Of a stretch of 8,445 bases of DNA, positions 1 through 6,425 are shown in pieces (position 1 is the stretch's first letter; each line of letters begins with the position of its first letter). The DNA is taken from NCBI GenBank assembly GCA_022361135.1, contig JAKSBM010000079.1, positions 1 through 8,445 on the forward strand. Reading direction: 5' to 3'. Below the pieces are notes generated by a model. That model worked only from the letters and a program-made list of their open reading frames with translations, made no database searches and had not been told where the DNA came from. This stretch comes from Desulfobacterales bacterium. Lineage in GTDB: Bacteria; Desulfobacterota; Desulfobacteria; Desulfobacterales; Desulfobacteraceae. The translations under genes were made by a program, and so were the position numbers.

Positions 1-856
1 CATTGCCTGCAAAGGCGATGGTGGGCAGCCCCAGACAGGAGGCCTGGGTGACGGCACCAAACTCCCCGGATCGTCCCCCTGGTAGGATGTTCACATCCGA
101 ACCCCCAAGGATTTCGGGTAAATTGGCCGTGCCGTCCATGAACTTCACACGCCGCCCCAGACGATGCCTGCGGATAAATGCCTGGATCCGTTCCCAATGG
201 GCAGGGTCATGATCTCCATGGACCGGACCGCCCTGGGGGCGGGCATGGACCAGAATCACATTGATGCCCCGATCCAAAAGCAATTTCACCACCTCCAGGG
301 CGGCCATCACCCCCTGGCCCGGTACCAGATCGGACACCATGCAGAGCTTAAAAAAATGGGGATCAGCCTCCCGCCGATACCGGCCAAAGGCCCGGCGATA
401 GGCCTCCACATGGATGGTGGTATCCAGGACCTGGACCTTTTGGGGTCCCCAAAACCAAGCCCAAAGCCCCCGGGAAGGAAAGGCCTTGCCGGAGCGGTTG
501 CCCTGGACCACCACCAGATGGCTGAGGGCGTAGAGCAGGGGTTTGACCAGGGGAGATACCCGTCCCCGGATCCGCCAGACCACCTTTTCCCCAAGGAAAA
601 ACCGCCCCAGAACCACCGAGGGGAAATAAAAGAGAAATCCCCGGGTGTTGGTGACAATGACCCCACCGGGTACGGTGTTGTCCCGCAGGGTTTTCAGATT
701 CAATCGAAACCAGGCACGGCACTTGTCCGCCATTTTCTTCCACCCCGAATTCCGGGTATTGAACCCCGGGCAGGGGCAGCGCAATTCAGCCATGGGCAGG
801 GCAGAACTCTTCAGTCGAAGGAAAAATTCATCCGGGCCGGTCATAAATACGTTCAT
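1..856 (-). CDS. GT-B-type glycosyltransferase (GT4-like), C-terminus cut by window edge
   Basis: Probably transfers a sugar from an activated donor to the growing exopolysaccharide repeat unit, in the cytoplasm. 285 residues are visible and the frame is still open at base 1. A short N-terminal Rossmann-like half starts with MNVFMTGPDE. A linker follows near residues 140-152 (VQVLDTTIHVEAY). The C-terminal half has a strand-helix pattern typical of GT-B folds: KLCMVSDL (170-177), LLLDRGINVILVHAR (192-206), RRVKFMDG (235-242), SDVNILP (253-259), then SGEFGAVTQASCLGLPTIA (263-281). That last block matches the donor-binding E.FG....EA.A.G.P signature of GT4 enzymes, but Gln271 sits where the second Glu usually is. 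The start is uncertain: ATG at 856 has GGAG 12 nt upstream, ATG at 874 would add 6 residues, and the frame stays open to a TTG at 949. It is the last gene seen, 148 bases after the sulfotransferase. Donor and acceptor sugars cannot be told from sequence. Confidence 0.75.
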   Translation of the reverse strand, partial: MNVFMTGPDEFFLRLKSSALPMAELRCPCPGFNTRNSGWKKMADKCRAWFRLNLKTLRDNTVPGGVIVTNTRGFLFYFPSVVLGRFFLGEKVVWRIRGRVSPLVKPLLYALSHLVVVQGNRSGKAFPSRGLWAWFWGPQKVQVLDTTIHVEAYRRAFGRYRREADPHFFKLCMVSDLVPGQGVMAALEVVKLLLDRGINVILVHARPQGGPVHGDHDPAHWERIQAFIRRHRLGRRVKFMDGTANLPEILGGSDVNILPGGRSGEFGAVTQASCLGLPTIAFAGN

Positions 857-891
857 CTGGGATCCATTCTCCATATCCGGTTCCACACAGC

Positions 892-923
892 CGGTCCCCC
901 CGGTGATCCACCGGGGAAAACCG
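892..923 (-). other. GC-rich inverted repeat (hairpin) in the gap before the glycosyltransferase gene
   Basis: A perfect 8-bp stem, CCCCGGTG / CACCGGGG with a 3-base loop (898-916), is flanked by a second pairing CGGT / ACCG (892-895 with 920-923) across a small internal loop. It lies in the only sizeable non-coding gap of the window (857-1004), after the sulfotransferase stop. No U-run follows it on either strand, so it is not a standard intrinsic terminator. It could be an mRNA-processing or attenuating structure, or chance in DNA very rich in CCGG. If the glycosyltransferase starts at the upstream TTG (949), it would be coding. Confidence 0.35.
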
Positions 924-1004
924 ATTACAACGGGTTTCTGGGTTAACAAATCGGCCAGGGCTCCAAACGGAACAACGGGGTTGGACGGCCCTGGCCCCTC
1001 CGGG

Positions 1005-1889
1005 CTACCAGGCCGCCAGCCAGGTGGGCCAGCTCTCCCGGGGGAGCAGCCCCTTCAATCGGTGAATATCCTCCTGGAAACAATTCCGGAAACGGGCGCG
1101 GACATCCTCGGGAGACGCCTGGGTCACCCGCCGCTGTTCCACCCATTGACGTAGGCCCACCGGTGCCATGCCCATGAGCTTTTCCAGCCATGGATTGGCC
1201 GGGGCGCAGCCGTTCCGTCCCCATCCATCCAACTCCAATTCATCCCTCCGGGGCAGGCTGGGCAGGGAGCAGGCCTCCCCCAGGTTCAACCATTCAAAGA
1301 CCGCCCCCAGGGTTTCCCGGGGGCGGGCCACCAAATCTTCATGGTCCAGGATGAACAGATCCCGGCCAAAGGTGGCCACAAAGGGGGCCAGCAATTCCCC
1401 GTACCGGCCCATGGCCGTATAGTGCCAGCCATGTTGCCAATGGTCCCGGATCCGGGCCGGTTCTGCGGCCACGGCATGGTCCAGGGAAAGGGTTTCACAA
1501 CCCTGGCGAAGGAGGTGCTGGTGGGCGGATACCATGCGCTGGACCGGATCCCTAAGCACCACAATAATCTTCACCCCCACGGCACAATGGCCCAGTATAC
1601 GGTCAACGGCGTCGACGCCCCCGTAAAGGGTGGACACCGAAGACTCCAACACATAGGTATTGGAGACCGTGCTGAACATTTCCCGCCATTGATCGACGCT
1701 GCGGAGCATGTCCCGGTTAATGGAAAGGGCATCCCCGGGCCCATGGAATTCCCGCCCCGCACCATAGGCCAGAAAATGGCTGGGCCGCCGGCCCGTGGCC
1801 CCGGAAACCCCGGGATGATCCATGAGACTCTGGTGGAGGAAGGCGGTGCCGCACCGGGCCCCGCCGGCAATCAAAAGATTAGGTTTCAT
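1005..1889 (-). CDS. PAPS-dependent sulfotransferase, probably acting on a polysaccharide or oligosaccharide
   Basis: Transfers sulfate from PAPS to a hydroxyl or amino group, releasing 3'-phosphoadenosine 5'-phosphate. The 294-residue protein is a normal length for a single-domain bacterial sulfotransferase of the NodH/heparan-sulfotransferase type. The 5'-phosphosulfate loop is near the N-terminus (GGARCGTAFLHQSL, residues 9-22). The 3'-phosphate loop is VVLRDPVQRMVSAHQ (110-124), with Arg113 and Ser121 at the usual positions. A typical C-terminal block follows (GRYGELL at 161-167, then HEDLVARP and a WLNLG end, 183-204). The P-loop has Arg for the usual Lys (RCGT) and Ala16 for the second Thr. 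There is no signal peptide or membrane segment, so it is probably cytoplasmic. Its ATG overlaps the end of the upstream sat-cysC by 11 bases, with GGAG 6 nt before the start. This implies coupled expression with the gene that makes its donor. The family is clear; the acceptor is inferred from the operon. Confidence 0.9.
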   Translation of the reverse strand: MKPNLLIAGGARCGTAFLHQSLMDHPGVSGATGRRPSHFLAYGAGREFHGPGDALSINRDMLRSVDQWREMFSTVSNTYVLESSVSTLYGGVDAVDRILGHCAVGVKIIVVLRDPVQRMVSAHQHLLRQGCETLSLDHAVAAEPARIRDHWQHGWHYTAMGRYGELLAPFVATFGRDLFILDHEDLVARPRETLGAVFEWLNLGEACSLPSLPRRDELELDGWGRNGCAPANPWLEKLMGMAPVGLRQWVEQRRVTQASPEDVRARFRNCFQEDIHRLKGLLPRESWPTWLAAW

Positions 1890-3615
1890 AATTGACTCCG
1901 CTGCCCTGCCCCAGGTAGCCCCGGTGGCTGAGCAATAATAAAATTTCCTGGACCGCCTCGTCCGGGGTCAAGTCAGTGGTATCAATGCGAAGTTCAGGAT
2001 TTTCAGGCAGTTCATAGGGATCGTTCACACCGGTGAATTCCTTGATGAGGCCGGCCCGGGCCTTGGCGTACATGCCCTTGCGGTCCCGGCGCTCACACTC
2101 GGCAATGGGTGTGGACACATGGATTTCAAAAAAGCCCCCATGGGCTTCGATGGTGGACCGGATCTGCTGCCGGGTCCGTTCATAGGGGGCAATGGGGGCA
2201 CAAATGGCCACCCCCCGGTTTTTGGTGATCTCCGAGGCCACAAACCCGATGCGGCGGACATTGATATCCCGGTGCTCCTTGGAAAAGGTGAGTTCCGAAG
2301 AAAGATTCCGCCGGACAATGTCCCCGTCCAGCAGGGTTACGGGCCGGGATCCCATCTCCAGGAACCGGGAATAGAGGACCCGGGCAATGGTGGATTTGCC
2401 CGCCCCGGACAAGCCGGTGAGGAAAAGGGTCAGCCCCTGGTTCACCGGGGAGGGATAGCTTTTGGTCAACTCCTCCATGACCTCGGGAAAGGTGGCCCAA
2501 TGGGGAATCTGCTTCCCCCGTCGCACCCGCTGCTGGATATCGGCACCGGTGAAGGAAATCCGCGGGGTCTCTTCGGGCACCTCGTCCAGGGTCCGGTATT
2601 CATCCTCAAAGGGCAGATAGACCATTTCGGCAAAGGCCAGGGGTTCAATGGCCAGCTCCTCCCCGGCTTGGGCGGCAACATCCTTGGCCAGCCCCGGTTC
2701 GTAATAGTCTTCCCCCTCCCGGTTTTTTCCCGGGGAGCCATGGTCGTGGTTAATGATGAAATGGGTGCAGCCGTAATTCCGGGCCATGACCATGTGGAGG
2801 ACGGCCTCCCGGGGGCCGGCCATGCGCATGGCCAGGGGCAGCAGATTCATCATGAATGTATTAGGGGGGTAATGCCCGGCGACCTTCTCGTAACAGCGCA
2901 TTCGGGTAAAATGGTCAAAGTCGCCGGGCACGGTTACCCCCACTATGGGTAAAAACAATAAATTGGCGCGGGCCTCCCGCATGGCCTGGATGGTCTTTTC
3001 GAACTGGAGGCGTTGGAGGGGCTGCCGGGTCTGGAATCCCACCACCCGTTTCCAGCCCAGCTTTTCAATGCGGGCCCGGACCTCCCGGGGGGTGTTCCGG
3101 TGCTGGATGAAATCCGGATGGATGGGCAGGCTGAAGGCCGACACCCGTCCCCCCAGGTAATGGGTGCCGGACTTGCCCTGGAGATATGCCACTCCGGGAT
3201 GATCCGGATCCCGGGTACCATAGATGGCCCGGGCCTCCTTTTCCACATCCACGGGCCATAGGTCCTCCCCTTCGATCATGCCCAGGCAAAATCCTTCGGG
3301 ATCCCGCAGGGCCACGGACTGCCCCAACTCCAGGGATTGGGCCAGACTCTCGGGGATATCCAAACAGACCGGCAGGGGCCAGATGGTGCCGTCGGCCAGG
3401 CGCATGCGGTCCAGGACCGCCTCATAATCCACCTGGTTAAGAAAACCGGTGAGGGGGGAATAGACCCCGGTGGTCAACAATTCAAAATCACAGATCTGGC
3501 GTTCGTTGAGCACCAGCTCGGGCATGGCATCGGCCAATTTTTTCAACTCTTGTAGACGGTGGGGTTCCACCCGGAGGTCCACCAATTCGGGAACTAGGGT
3601 GTCGCAATGGGTCAT
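1879..3615 (-). CDS. Fused ATP sulfurylase / APS kinase (Sat-CysC type); ATP sulfurylase half probably inactive
   Basis: The family makes PAPS in two steps: ATP + sulfate to APS (N-terminal ATP sulfurylase), then APS + ATP to PAPS (C-terminal APS kinase). At 578 residues it has the normal length of the fusion. It has a PUA-like N-terminal domain (about 1-170), a sulfurylase catalytic domain (about 175-385) and an APS kinase (about 394-570). The kinase keeps Walker A GLSGAGKS (401-408), LLDGD (428-432), FSKEHRDINVRRIGFVA (444-460), APYERTR (476-482) and EFTGVNDPYE (526-535), so it should be active. The sulfurylase keeps LPLAMRMAGPRE (259-270) and NYGCTHFI (280-287). However, the HxxH motif reads QPLQRLQ (198-204, both His to Gln) and GRDHAGPG reads NHDHGSPG (289-296). 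It may therefore make PAPS only from APS supplied by another enzyme. The start at 3615 is supported by AGGAG 6 nt upstream and a 4-nt overlap with the polymerase gene. Its position just before a sulfotransferase suggests a dedicated PAPS supply. Confidence 0.93.
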   Translation of the reverse strand: MTHCDTLVPELVDLRVEPHRLQELKKLADAMPELVLNERQICDFELLTTGVYSPLTGFLNQVDYEAVLDRMRLADGTIWPLPVCLDIPESLAQSLELGQSVALRDPEGFCLGMIEGEDLWPVDVEKEARAIYGTRDPDHPGVAYLQGKSGTHYLGGRVSAFSLPIHPDFIQHRNTPREVRARIEKLGWKRVVGFQTRQPLQRLQFEKTIQAMREARANLLFLPIVGVTVPGDFDHFTRMRCYEKVAGHYPPNTFMMNLLPLAMRMAGPREAVLHMVMARNYGCTHFIINHDHGSPGKNREGEDYYEPGLAKDVAAQAGEELAIEPLAFAEMVYLPFEDEYRTLDEVPEETPRISFTGADIQQRVRRGKQIPHWATFPEVMEELTKSYPSPVNQGLTLFLTGLSGAGKSTIARVLYSRFLEMGSRPVTLLDGDIVRRNLSSELTFSKEHRDINVRRIGFVASEITKNRGVAICAPIAPYERTRQQIRSTIEAHGGFFEIHVSTPIAECERRDRKGMYAKARAGLIKEFTGVNDPYELPENPELRIDTTDLTPDEAVQEILLLLSHRGYLGQGSGVNYET

Positions 3616-4865
3616 ATCTTACTCCTGGACATACGGGATTCCCCGGCACCGGGCCGGGGCAGGGCCATCCCCATGGCCACCAGGGCCAGAAAGGCGTTGG
3701 CGGGGATGTGAAAATTAAAATCAAACAGGCTGTGGACCGCCAGGGCGGTGAGGGCCGACAGGGCAGCCAAACGAAGGTTCCGGGGGTAGCGCCGGTTCCG
3801 GAGAGATCGCCGGGCGCGGATCAGCAGCACGCCCCCCCATATCCCCAGGGGCACCACCCCCAGACCCAGGTCGGTGACGGCCTGGAGATAGTCATTGTGG
3901 GCCTGGCGGAAGGTCACCCCCAGACCCGGGGGTTGGAACCGGGTAAAGGCCTGGGCAAAGGTGCCCGGCCCCGTTCCCAGCAGGGGGGCGGATTGGACCA
4001 TTTTAAGTCCCCCTGCCCAGGCCAATACCCGGGACTCGATGCTGGCCGCCTCCTGCCGCTCGGACAAAGTGGCAGCCCGTTCCACGGCCGGGGTATGGGC
4101 CAGGGCCAATAAAAAAAATCCCGCCACCAGGGAGAATCCCAACCCCACAAGGGTCCGGGAGGACAGCTCCCGTTGACGCCACAATCCCAGCCCCAGGACC
4201 GCCATGCCACAGGCCGCAGCCAGCCAGCCGCCCCGGGAGAGGCTCAGGACCAGGGTGGTCAGCATGAGCAACAGCCCATAGGCCAGGGCCACCCGGCCCG
4301 TACCGGACAACTCCCGGTCCAGGAAGGCCACCACGCAGAAGGGAAGGCTCATTTCCAGGTATGCGGCCAATTGATTGTGGTTGTTAAAGGTGGCGGCCAG
4401 GCTGGCCGGACCATAGGGCAATTCCCCATATTCCCAGAAACCAAAGGGGTTGAGCCCGAACCGCTTCAACAGACCAAACAGGGAAAGGAAAATTCCCGTG
4501 CAGATAATGGTACGCACCAGAAGCTGTCGGTCCCGGGGGGAACGCAGGCCATACCGAACCAGTCCCAGGGCCCCGCAATGGGTGATTAAAATGCCCAATC
4601 CCTCCCCGGCCGGATAGGGGGAAAAGGCACAGGAAATCCCCGCCAATGCCAGGAGCCCCGCCAGGGGACCGGCCAGGGGATCCCGCCGGAACAGGGGGGT
4701 ACCCAGGGTCAGGCTTTCCAGAATCAAAAGCCCCCACCCCGCCAGGACTAAAAGCTGGACCAGGGCAAAGGCCCAGGGATGGATTCCCCCCCGGGCCAGG
4801 GGCAGAAAAACGGTTAAAAAGCAAAGGATGCGCAGCACCCATTGGCTGTAAGGGGTCACACCCAT
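3612..4865 (-). CDS. O-antigen ligase / polymerase-type membrane protein (Wzy_C family)
   Basis: Joins lipid-linked oligosaccharide repeats into a polymer, or transfers the polymer to an acceptor, on the periplasmic face of the inner membrane. The 417-residue protein is highly hydrophobic, with about ten predicted membrane segments (for example 11-25, 30-50, 64-80, 116-134, 192-208, 212-228, 238-256, 332-350, 365-380, 387-402). Family signatures are ATFNNHNQLAAYLEM (158-172), LSLSRGGWLA (207-216), SRVLAWAGGLKM (278-289), GTGPGTF (297-303), AHNDYLQAVTDLG (322-334) and HSLFDFNFHIPANAFL (378-393). The His in AHNDYLQ lies in the large periplasmic loop region important in WaaL/Wzy proteins. Polymerase and ligase cannot be told apart by sequence, but the Wzz-like protein and BY-kinase in the same operon favour a Wzy-type polymerase. 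The ATG lies one base after the upstream TPR gene's stop, with a GGAGG-rich Shine-Dalgarno inside that gene's last codons. It overlaps sat-cysC by 4 nt. Confidence 0.88.
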   Translation of the reverse strand: MGVTPYSQWVLRILCFLTVFLPLARGGIHPWAFALVQLLVLAGWGLLILESLTLGTPLFRRDPLAGPLAGLLALAGISCAFSPYPAGEGLGILITHCGALGLVRYGLRSPRDRQLLVRTIICTGIFLSLFGLLKRFGLNPFGFWEYGELPYGPASLAATFNNHNQLAAYLEMSLPFCVVAFLDRELSGTGRVALAYGLLLMLTTLVLSLSRGGWLAAACGMAVLGLGLWRQRELSSRTLVGLGFSLVAGFFLLALAHTPAVERAATLSERQEAASIESRVLAWAGGLKMVQSAPLLGTGPGTFAQAFTRFQPPGLGVTFRQAHNDYLQAVTDLGLGVVPLGIWGGVLLIRARRSLRNRRYPRNLRLAALSALTALAVHSLFDFNFHIPANAFLALVAMGMALPRPGAGESRMSRSKI

Positions 4866-4866
4866 C

Positions 4867-5478
4867 CTATCCCTCCTCCATTAAACGACGGGCCAAACGG
4901 CGGTAGCGGTCGGCCTGGGGGGAATCCCCTGCCCGGGCAATGGCCTGGCCCACCAGGGCAAGGCCCCGGCTGCGGCGGCCGTCCCGGCCGTGGGCCCGGG
5001 CCGCCAGGTAAAGGCATTCGGCATTGCCCGGGGAAAGGGCCACGGCACCCTCCCAATCCCTTGCGGCCAAGCGATACTGGGCCATGTTCCAAAAAATCCA
5101 GCCCCGCTGGTGAAAGTCCCAGAAATTGGGAGAGGGGGCCAGGGCAATGGCCCGGTTCATGCTCTCCAGGGCCAGGGGATATTGACCCTGGCGGGCCAGG
5201 GCCTTGGCCAGAAGGTGGTGGTAACGGTCCTGGGTCCGATCCAGGCGCAGGGCCTCCCGGGCGGCATTTTCCATGGTTTCCCAGGCCTTTTCATCCCCGG
5301 CAATGCGGGCCAGCATGGCCCAGGCCCGGGCATCTTCAAACCGGGTATTCAATTGTTCCAAATGGGATCGGGCCGAATCCGTCTCCCCCAGGTCCCGCCA
5401 GGCCCGGGCCATGAGCAGGTCCACCAGAGCTTCCCCCGGATATGACAGGGCACCGGCAAAATCAATGAAGGCCGACAA
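4867..5478 (-). CDS. TPR-repeat protein, probably the C-terminal half of a frameshifted longer gene
   Basis: A 203-residue helical protein of tetratricopeptide-like repeats. Examples, counted from the TTG start, are ALVDLLMARAWRDLGETDSA (about 17-36), ALARQGQYPLALESMNRAIAL (about 93-113) and YRLAARDWEGAVALSPGNAE (about 132-151). It has no signal peptide or membrane segment. TPR proteins beside Wzy/Wzz genes usually act as scaffolds for the assembly machinery; no enzyme motif is visible. The TTG at 5478 is preferred because a near-perfect GGAGGTGA lies upstream, with 8 nt between GGAGG and TTG. A GTG at 5487 overlaps the previous stop but sits on the Shine-Dalgarno itself. The same frame upstream of any start (5488-5531) encodes natural-looking protein (DFDATLESVFNQYRE). 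One extra G near 5532 would join it to the gene upstream as a single product of about 514 residues. Whether this is a stand-alone gene or a broken half is open. Confidence 0.75.
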   Translation of the reverse strand: MSAFIDFAGALSYPGEALVDLLMARAWRDLGETDSARSHLEQLNTRFEDARAWAMLARIAGDEKAWETMENAAREALRLDRTQDRYHHLLAKALARQGQYPLALESMNRAIALAPSPNFWDFHQRGWIFWNMAQYRLAARDWEGAVALSPGNAECLYLAARAHGRDGRRSRGLALVGQAIARAGDSPQADRYRRLARRLMEEG

Positions 5479-5483
5479 TTGAT

Positions 5484-5491
5484 TCACCTCC
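5484..5491 (-). promoter_or_regulatory. Strong Shine-Dalgarno (GGAGGTGA) for a TTG start at 5478
   Basis: GGAGGTGA is almost fully complementary to the 3' end of 16S rRNA and leaves 8 bases between GGAGG and the TTG at 5478. It overlaps the stop of the upstream TPR gene and the alternative GTG at 5487, which has no spacing to it. It favours TTG as a working start if the second TPR segment is translated on its own. In the joined-frame reading these bases simply encode Arg-Glu-Val, so the match could be chance. Confidence 0.55.
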
Positions 5492-6410
5492 CGGTATTGG
5501 TTAAAAACCGATTCCAGGGTGGCATCGAAATCCCGGGACAGAACAGGGCTTCCCGAAATCCCCTCCGGGCCCCTGTCCCGTCTCCGGCGGCCAGGTAGAG
5601 CCGGCCCAGGTGCAACAGGTGGAAATCCCGGTTGCGGAAGGCACGGTGTTCCAGGCTTTGGGCATAGAAACGGGCAGCATCTTCATACCGATTCCGTCGA
5701 AATTGGAGATCCGAAAGACCCTGGAGGGCCGCCCTGGGATTCACCCCCCGCTCCAAGGCCCGGGCCAACCCCTGACCGGCCTGGTCCAGGCGATCGGGGG
5801 TGAAAAAGGATTCCTTGGACAAGTCCGCATAGGCCGGGGGATATTTTTCCAGAATTTCCCGGATGAGCCCGGGGATTTCCTCCCGTGGCCCCTGCTGGTC
5901 CAGGTATTTTGCATAGGCATACCGCACCTCAATCCCATTGGGTTTCAATTCCATGGCCCGCTGGAACAAATGATGGGCCCGTCCCGGTTCCCGGTCATTT
6001 AAAGAAACCAAGGGAAACAGGATGTCCAAACCGGCCTGGGTACGGGCCAAGGCATAGGCCACGGTGTAATTCAATGGTTCTGCATCCCGGGCCTGGACCA
6101 GAAGGCGCCGGGAATCCTGGAAAAGGGAATAGGCCCGGGCATGCTTGGCCTGGGTCCGCCACAGCCCAAGGGCGAGTTCCTGGAGACAGATCCCCTGTTT
6201 TTCACGGATCCGAACCCCATCCCTAAGCCCCAAAAGATTCACCGGCACCAGGGCCAGAAAATCTCCGGCCCCTTCAAACCGCACCCGTGCACCTTCCCAA
6301 TCCCCAAGGTGCATTTTTTCAATGCCGGATTGGAAGGCCCACCGGGATGCCAACAGGGGCAGATGAAGCAGGGCCAGGACCATGATCAGGCCCAACGCCC
6401 CCCACTTCAT
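5484..6410 (-). CDS. Membrane-anchored TPR-repeat protein, probably truncated by a frameshift
   Basis: A 308-residue protein with one N-terminal hydrophobic segment (about 3-23, MKWGALGLIMVLALLHLP...), which is an inner-membrane anchor or uncleaved signal. Helical TPR-like repeats probably lie in the periplasm. Recognisable repeats include GRAHHLFQRAMELKPNGIEV, RYAYAKYLDQQGPREEIPGL, NRYEDAARFYAQSLEHRAF and LGRLYLAAGDGTGARRGFREAL. The ATG at 6410 is chosen because AGGGTGA (6419-6425) lies in front of it, 13 nt after the kinase stop, and it puts the hydrophobic stretch at the N-terminus. An ATG at 6446 would give 320 residues and a 23-nt overlap but has no good Shine-Dalgarno. The last 15 residues (GISMPPWNRFLTNTGR) break the repeat pattern and use codons rare in the neighbours (TTA, AGG), as expected after a frameshift near 5532. 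The likely role is scaffolding or recruitment within the exopolysaccharide assembly complex; no enzyme motif is seen. Confidence 0.8.
   Translation of the reverse strand: MKWGALGLIMVLALLHLPLLASRWAFQSGIEKMHLGDWEGARVRFEGAGDFLALVPVNLLGLRDGVRIREKQGICLQELALGLWRTQAKHARAYSLFQDSRRLLVQARDAEPLNYTVAYALARTQAGLDILFPLVSLNDREPGRAHHLFQRAMELKPNGIEVRYAYAKYLDQQGPREEIPGLIREILEKYPPAYADLSKESFFTPDRLDQAGQGLARALERGVNPRAALQGLSDLQFRRNRYEDAARFYAQSLEHRAFRNRDFHLLHLGRLYLAAGDGTGARRGFREALFCPGISMPPWNRFLTNTGR
5521..5545 (-). other. Probable frameshift site joining the two TPR reading frames
   Basis: On the coding strand the run CCCGGGATTTC (G run at 5532-5534) marks where the first TPR frame stops looking like protein and the second frame begins to. 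Adding one G (CCCGGGGATTTC) would make one continuous frame from 6410 to 4867, about 514 residues, reading CPGDFDATLESVF across the join. Nearby, the 9-mer GGGATTTCG occurs twice, 29 bases apart, which could favour slippage. It may be a natural mutation, a phase-variable tract or a sequencing error; one sequence cannot tell which. Confidence 0.55.
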
Positions 6411-6418
6411 GGATCGAA

Positions 6419-6425
6419 TCACCCT
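6419..6425 (-). promoter_or_regulatory. Shine-Dalgarno (AGGGTGA) selecting the start at 6410 of the first TPR gene
   Basis: AGGGTGA overlaps the kinase stop codon and lies 8 bases before the ATG at 6410. The ATGs at 6446 and 6437 have no comparable site. Using 6410 also puts the hydrophobic anchor at the very N-terminus, which supports this start. Confidence 0.5.

Noticed and set aside
892..923. Inverted repeat as an intrinsic transcription terminator
   Set aside because: No T-run follows the stem in either direction; on the coding strand the T's come before the stem, not after.
164..2952. Long plus-strand ORFs (for example 164-946, 1341-1895, 2119-2952) that could be genes
   Set aside because: They lie antisense to well-supported genes with clear family motifs. 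Their products are Pro/Gly/His-rich with no recognisable domain, as expected when GC-rich DNA has few stops.
4842..5414. Plus-strand ORF of 190 codons, very rich in Gly and Pro, resembling a collagen-like repeat
   Set aside because: It is the antisense of the second TPR gene and the start of the polymerase gene. The Gly/Pro content comes from repeated CCGG and GGCC codon patterns, and no true GXY periodicity is kept.
5528..5541. Programmed -1 ribosomal frameshift in the TPR gene
   Set aside because: The in-frame codons TGT CCC GGG ATT do not form a standard slippery heptamer, and I saw no clear downstream pseudoknot. A one-base indel explains it more simply.
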